Of a stretch of 11,078 bases of DNA, positions 9,525-11,078 are shown in pieces; positions within the stretch are counted from its first letter, which is position 1, and the number at the start of each line of letters is the position of its first letter. Location of the stretch: assembly GCA_016931875.1 (NCBI GenBank), contig JAFGDX010000050.1, forward strand, positions 1 through 11,078, in the 5' to 3' direction. Both the position numbers and the translations under genes were made by a program. This stretch comes from Prolixibacteraceae bacterium (lineage in GTDB: Bacteria; Bacteroidota; Bacteroidia; Bacteroidales; Prolixibacteraceae). The notes beneath the pieces are model-generated. The model saw only the letters and a list, made by a program, of their open reading frames with translations. It was not told the origin of the DNA and did not search any database.

Positions 9525-10769
9525 TTAATTTTTACTTTCAAACTTTTTTAAATGCGCCAGCCGTTGCAGCAAGGTGGGGTGCGAATAGTTAAAAAACACA
9601 TATTTGGGGTGGGGTGTTAAATTGCTCAGGTTTTTTACCGACAGTTTTTTCAGAGCCGAAGCCAGCGCTTCAGGCCGGTAATGTTCAGCGGCAAAAGCAT
9701 CAGCCTGGTATTCATTTTTCCGCGAAAGGAGATTCATAAAAATTCCGAGCACAAAGGAAACCGGTGAGTACAAAATACCAAAAGCCACCAGCCCGATATG
9801 AAAATTGGGTTGCTCCACTCCCAGCGCCCTGCTCAGCGCCGGACTGTCGATCAGCAGCGAAAAAATAAACAGGATCACCCCGGTTTGAACCAACGAAATG
9901 AGCAGGCCCTGAATGACGTGCTTCTTTTTGTAGTGGCCAATTTCGTGCGCTAACACCGCCACCAGTTCTTCCGTTTCCATGTCGTTGATAAGCGTATCGT
10001 ATAAAACAATCCGTTTTTTGGCGCCAAATCCGGTAAAATAGGCGTTGGCCTTGGTGGAACGTTTTGAGCCGTCAATTACAAAAATATTGTCGAGTTTAAA
10101 ACCCACCCTGTCGGAAAACCGTTGAATGGCGTCGCGCAGTTCGCCCTCTTCAAGCGGGGTTTGTTTGTTAAACAGCGGCACAATAATATTGGAATAAAAC
10201 AGGGTCATAAAAACCGAAAACAGGGCCACCAGAATCCAGGCATACAACCAGAACATGTGTTGTGTTTTCTGGTAAATAAAAATAACCAGGGCCAGCAAAC
10301 CGCCGCCAATCAGCGCGCCCACCAGCCATCCTTTAAAAATATCGGCAGCAAATGTTTTGGGTGTAGTTTTGTTAAATCCGTACTTTTCTTCAATTTTGAA
10401 AGTATCGTACACCGAAAACGGAATATCGATGATGTTGGAAGCAAGCATGATGATTCCAAAAAACAGAAGAGCGGCCACAATGACATTTCCGGTAAATCCC
10501 CACGCCAGGTTATCAACAAAGGCAAAACCGTAAAACAAAAACATGGCCAGTGTTACGGCAAATCCAACCCCGTCGGAAAACAATTCGAAGCGGTGGTTTT
10601 CGCGCTGATAGGCCTGCTGCTTTTTGTATTTTTCCTCGTCGTAAATGCCTTTTACCTCATCGGGCAATGTTTCGCTCATGGTGGTGGTGTTGAGGTAGTC
10701 GAGGTAGGTTTCAAACAAAAAATCGAGAACTAAAATGGCGATGATAACCCAAAACAATATTTCGTGCAT
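9525..10769 (-). CDS. M48 family (Ste24/CAAX protease-type) membrane zinc metalloprotease
   Basis: From the ATG ending at 10769 the protein has 414 residues, usual for Ste24-type enzymes. It has several hydrophobic membrane segments: about 4-20, 67-88, 95-116, 147-166, 172-194, 285-307 and 325-347. The zinc site is HEIGH (H275, E276, H279) with the third ligand in RKNEYQAD (E353). NYSHP near 394-398 is the typical C-terminal motif. The eukaryotic homologues cleave CAAX-type prenylated proteins. Bacteria generally lack those substrates, so a role in inner-membrane protein quality control is inferred. An in-frame TTG at 10796 would add nine residues. I reject it because it lies inside the apparent -7 promoter box (10794-10801), upstream of the predicted transcript start. 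The gene has its own promoter at 10794-10825 and terminator at 9501-9520, so it appears to be monocistronic. Confidence 0.93.
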   Translation of the reverse strand: MHEILFWVIIAILVLDFLFETYLDYLNTTTMSETLPDEVKGIYDEEKYKKQQAYQRENHRFELFSDGVGFAVTLAMFLFYGFAFVDNLAWGFTGNVIVAALLFFGIIMLASNIIDIPFSVYDTFKIEEKYGFNKTTPKTFAADIFKGWLVGALIGGGLLALVIFIYQKTQHMFWLYAWILVALFSVFMTLFYSNIIVPLFNKQTPLEEGELRDAIQRFSDRVGFKLDNIFVIDGSKRSTKANAYFTGFGAKKRIVLYDTLINDMETEELVAVLAHEIGHYKKKHVIQGLLISLVQTGVILFIFSLLIDSPALSRALGVEQPNFHIGLVAFGILYSPVSFVLGIFMNLLSRKNEYQADAFAAEHYRPEALASALKKLSVKNLSNLTPHPKYVFFNYSHPTLLQRLAHLKKFESKN

Positions 10770-10793
10770 AATGTATTTTTTTGAAAGAAGGAA

Positions 10794-10825
10794 CAAAGAT
10801 AGCAGAGGAGAGTTTAAAGTTCAAA
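10794..10825 (-). promoter_or_regulatory. Bacteroidota-type promoter of the M48 protease gene
   Basis: On the minus strand TTTG (10822-10825) is followed by 20 bases and then TATCTTTG (10794-10801). Both elements match the Bacteroidota sigma-factor consensus exactly, with normal spacing. Transcription would start near 10787, giving a short leader of about 18 bases before the ATG at 10769. The -33 element and most of the spacer fall within the heptad repeat tract. Confidence 0.65.
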
Positions 10826-10877
10826 GTTTGGAGTTTAAAGTTTGGAGTTCAGAGTTCAGAGTTCAGAGTTCAGAGTT
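10811..10877. repeat. Degenerate tandem heptamer repeat tract (AGTTYRR)
   Basis: Nine consecutive 7-base units run from 10811 to 10873, then a partial unit AGTT. In order they are AGTTTAA, AGTTCAA, AGTTTGG, AGTTTAA, AGTTTGG, then AGTTCAG four times. The four identical copies at 10846-10873 suggest recent expansion by slippage. The left end of the tract overlaps the M48 gene promoter. Short heptamer repeats of this kind are, to my memory, frequent between genes in Bacteroidota. Confidence 0.9.
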
Positions 10878-11003
10878 GGACGTACCTCCATGGCTTGACT
10901 TTTCTTCGGGGCAGGGTTTGGATGTACCTCCACGGCTCAACTTTTCTTCGGGGCGGGGTTTGGATGTACCTCCAAAGCTCCACTTTTCTTCGGGGCACGC
11001 TTC
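10878..11003. repeat. Three tandem copies of a 42-base repeat
   Basis: Three units start at 10878, 10920 and 10962, each exactly 42 bases (six times seven), with no insertions or deletions. I count 5 differences between copies 1 and 2, and 7 between copies 2 and 3. The shared core is GGAYGTACCTCC, then GCT, then CTTTTCTTCGGGGC. The start of each unit is an imperfect palindrome centred on GTAC. In copy 3 it extends to a hairpin with arms TTTGGA (10959-10964) and TCCAAA (10971-10976). The unit length is a multiple of three, so an open frame with a 14-residue repeat (LDVPPxLxFSSGxx) exists on the plus strand. I treat that as a by-product, not a gene. Confidence 0.9.
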
Positions 11004-11045
11004 CAATAAATCCTGAAAGCCGGTAGTTGCTGCTTTTATGCTTTA

Positions 11046-11078
11046 CTACAAAACTGCTTTTTTGAAATCTTCCAAAAT
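11046..11078 (-). CDS. Possible C-terminal end of an unidentified gene, cut by the window edge
   Basis: On the minus strand the frame from 11078 reads ILEDFKKAVL and a TAG stop at 11046-11048. This looks like an ordinary amphipathic C-terminal helix of a gene entering from the right. Ten codons are too few to identify it, and the frame could be chance. The remaining bases up to the repeats (11004-11045) show no clear feature. Confidence 0.25.
   Translation of the reverse strand: MLEDFKKAVL

Noticed and set aside
10122..10733. Long plus-strand open frame of 203 residues opposite the M48 gene
   Set aside because: It is the antisense shadow of a clearly conserved membrane protease, with a biased Lys/Gln/His-rich composition and no recognisable domain.
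10770..10796. N-terminal extension of the M48 protease from a TTG codon at 10796
   Set aside because: The TTG is part of the perfect TATCTTTG -7 promoter element and would lie upstream of the predicted transcript start; the ATG at 10769 begins the usual hydrophobic N terminus.
10878..11003. CRISPR-like array
   Set aside because: The three 42-base units abut with no unique spacers, differ from each other, and no cas genes are nearby; it is a tandem repeat.
10735..11016. Plus-strand open frame of 93 residues with a 14-residue repeat (LDVPPxLxFSSGxx)
   Set aside because: It overlaps the M48 gene's N terminus and promoter on the opposite strand. It is low-complexity, has no homologue I recognise, and is explained by a repeat unit whose length is a multiple of three. 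Another frame is also open across the same repeats.

Overview
The window looks like chromosomal DNA of a Bacteroidota bacterium, probably from the Marinilabiliales/Prolixibacteraceae area. The lineage call is inference. It rests on moderate GC content, A-rich leaders without Shine-Dalgarno sequences, promoters of the Bacteroidota type (TTTG, about 20 bases, TAnnTTTG), a DUF6913-like gene between ligA and dapA, and a large AsmA-like protein.

Layout from left to right. (1) Positions 1-630 hold the C-terminal part of a FemAB/FemX-like peptidoglycan-bridge aminoacyltransferase, cut by the window edge. (2) A small MarR-type winged-helix regulator follows at 782-1198, with a perfect 8-base inverted repeat just upstream that is a good candidate operator. 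It converges with (3) a thioredoxin-fold redoxin with a CNHC motif on the minus strand (1207-1797). (4) A tight plus-strand operon runs from 1926 to 5387: ligA (NAD+-dependent DNA ligase), a DUF6913-like gene one base later, and dapA overlapping that gene by four bases. It is closed by a strong intrinsic terminator at 5411-5444. (5) A minus-strand block, read right to left, contains an M48 Ste24-type membrane metalloprotease (9525-10769), an intrinsic terminator, cinA (8216-9460) and an 830-residue AsmA-like envelope protein (5479-7971). (6) The right edge (10811-11003) is a repeat region: nine degenerate 7-base repeats followed by three 42-base repeats. The last ten codons of another minus-strand gene may lie beyond it.

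Most genes are housekeeping: DNA replication and repair (LigA), lysine and diaminopimelate synthesis (DapA), peptidoglycan bridge building (FemAB-like), pyridine-nucleotide salvage (CinA), and membrane protein quality control and envelope maintenance (M48, AsmA). I see no mobile element, CRISPR array, tRNA, rRNA or defence system, and no convincing undescribed multi-gene system. The most unusual structure is at the right end. There the apparent promoter of the M48 gene has its -33 element inside the heptad repeat tract, so repeat-number changes could alter the promoter. The palindromes upstream of the MarR-type gene and of the AsmA-like gene are the other regulatory candidates.
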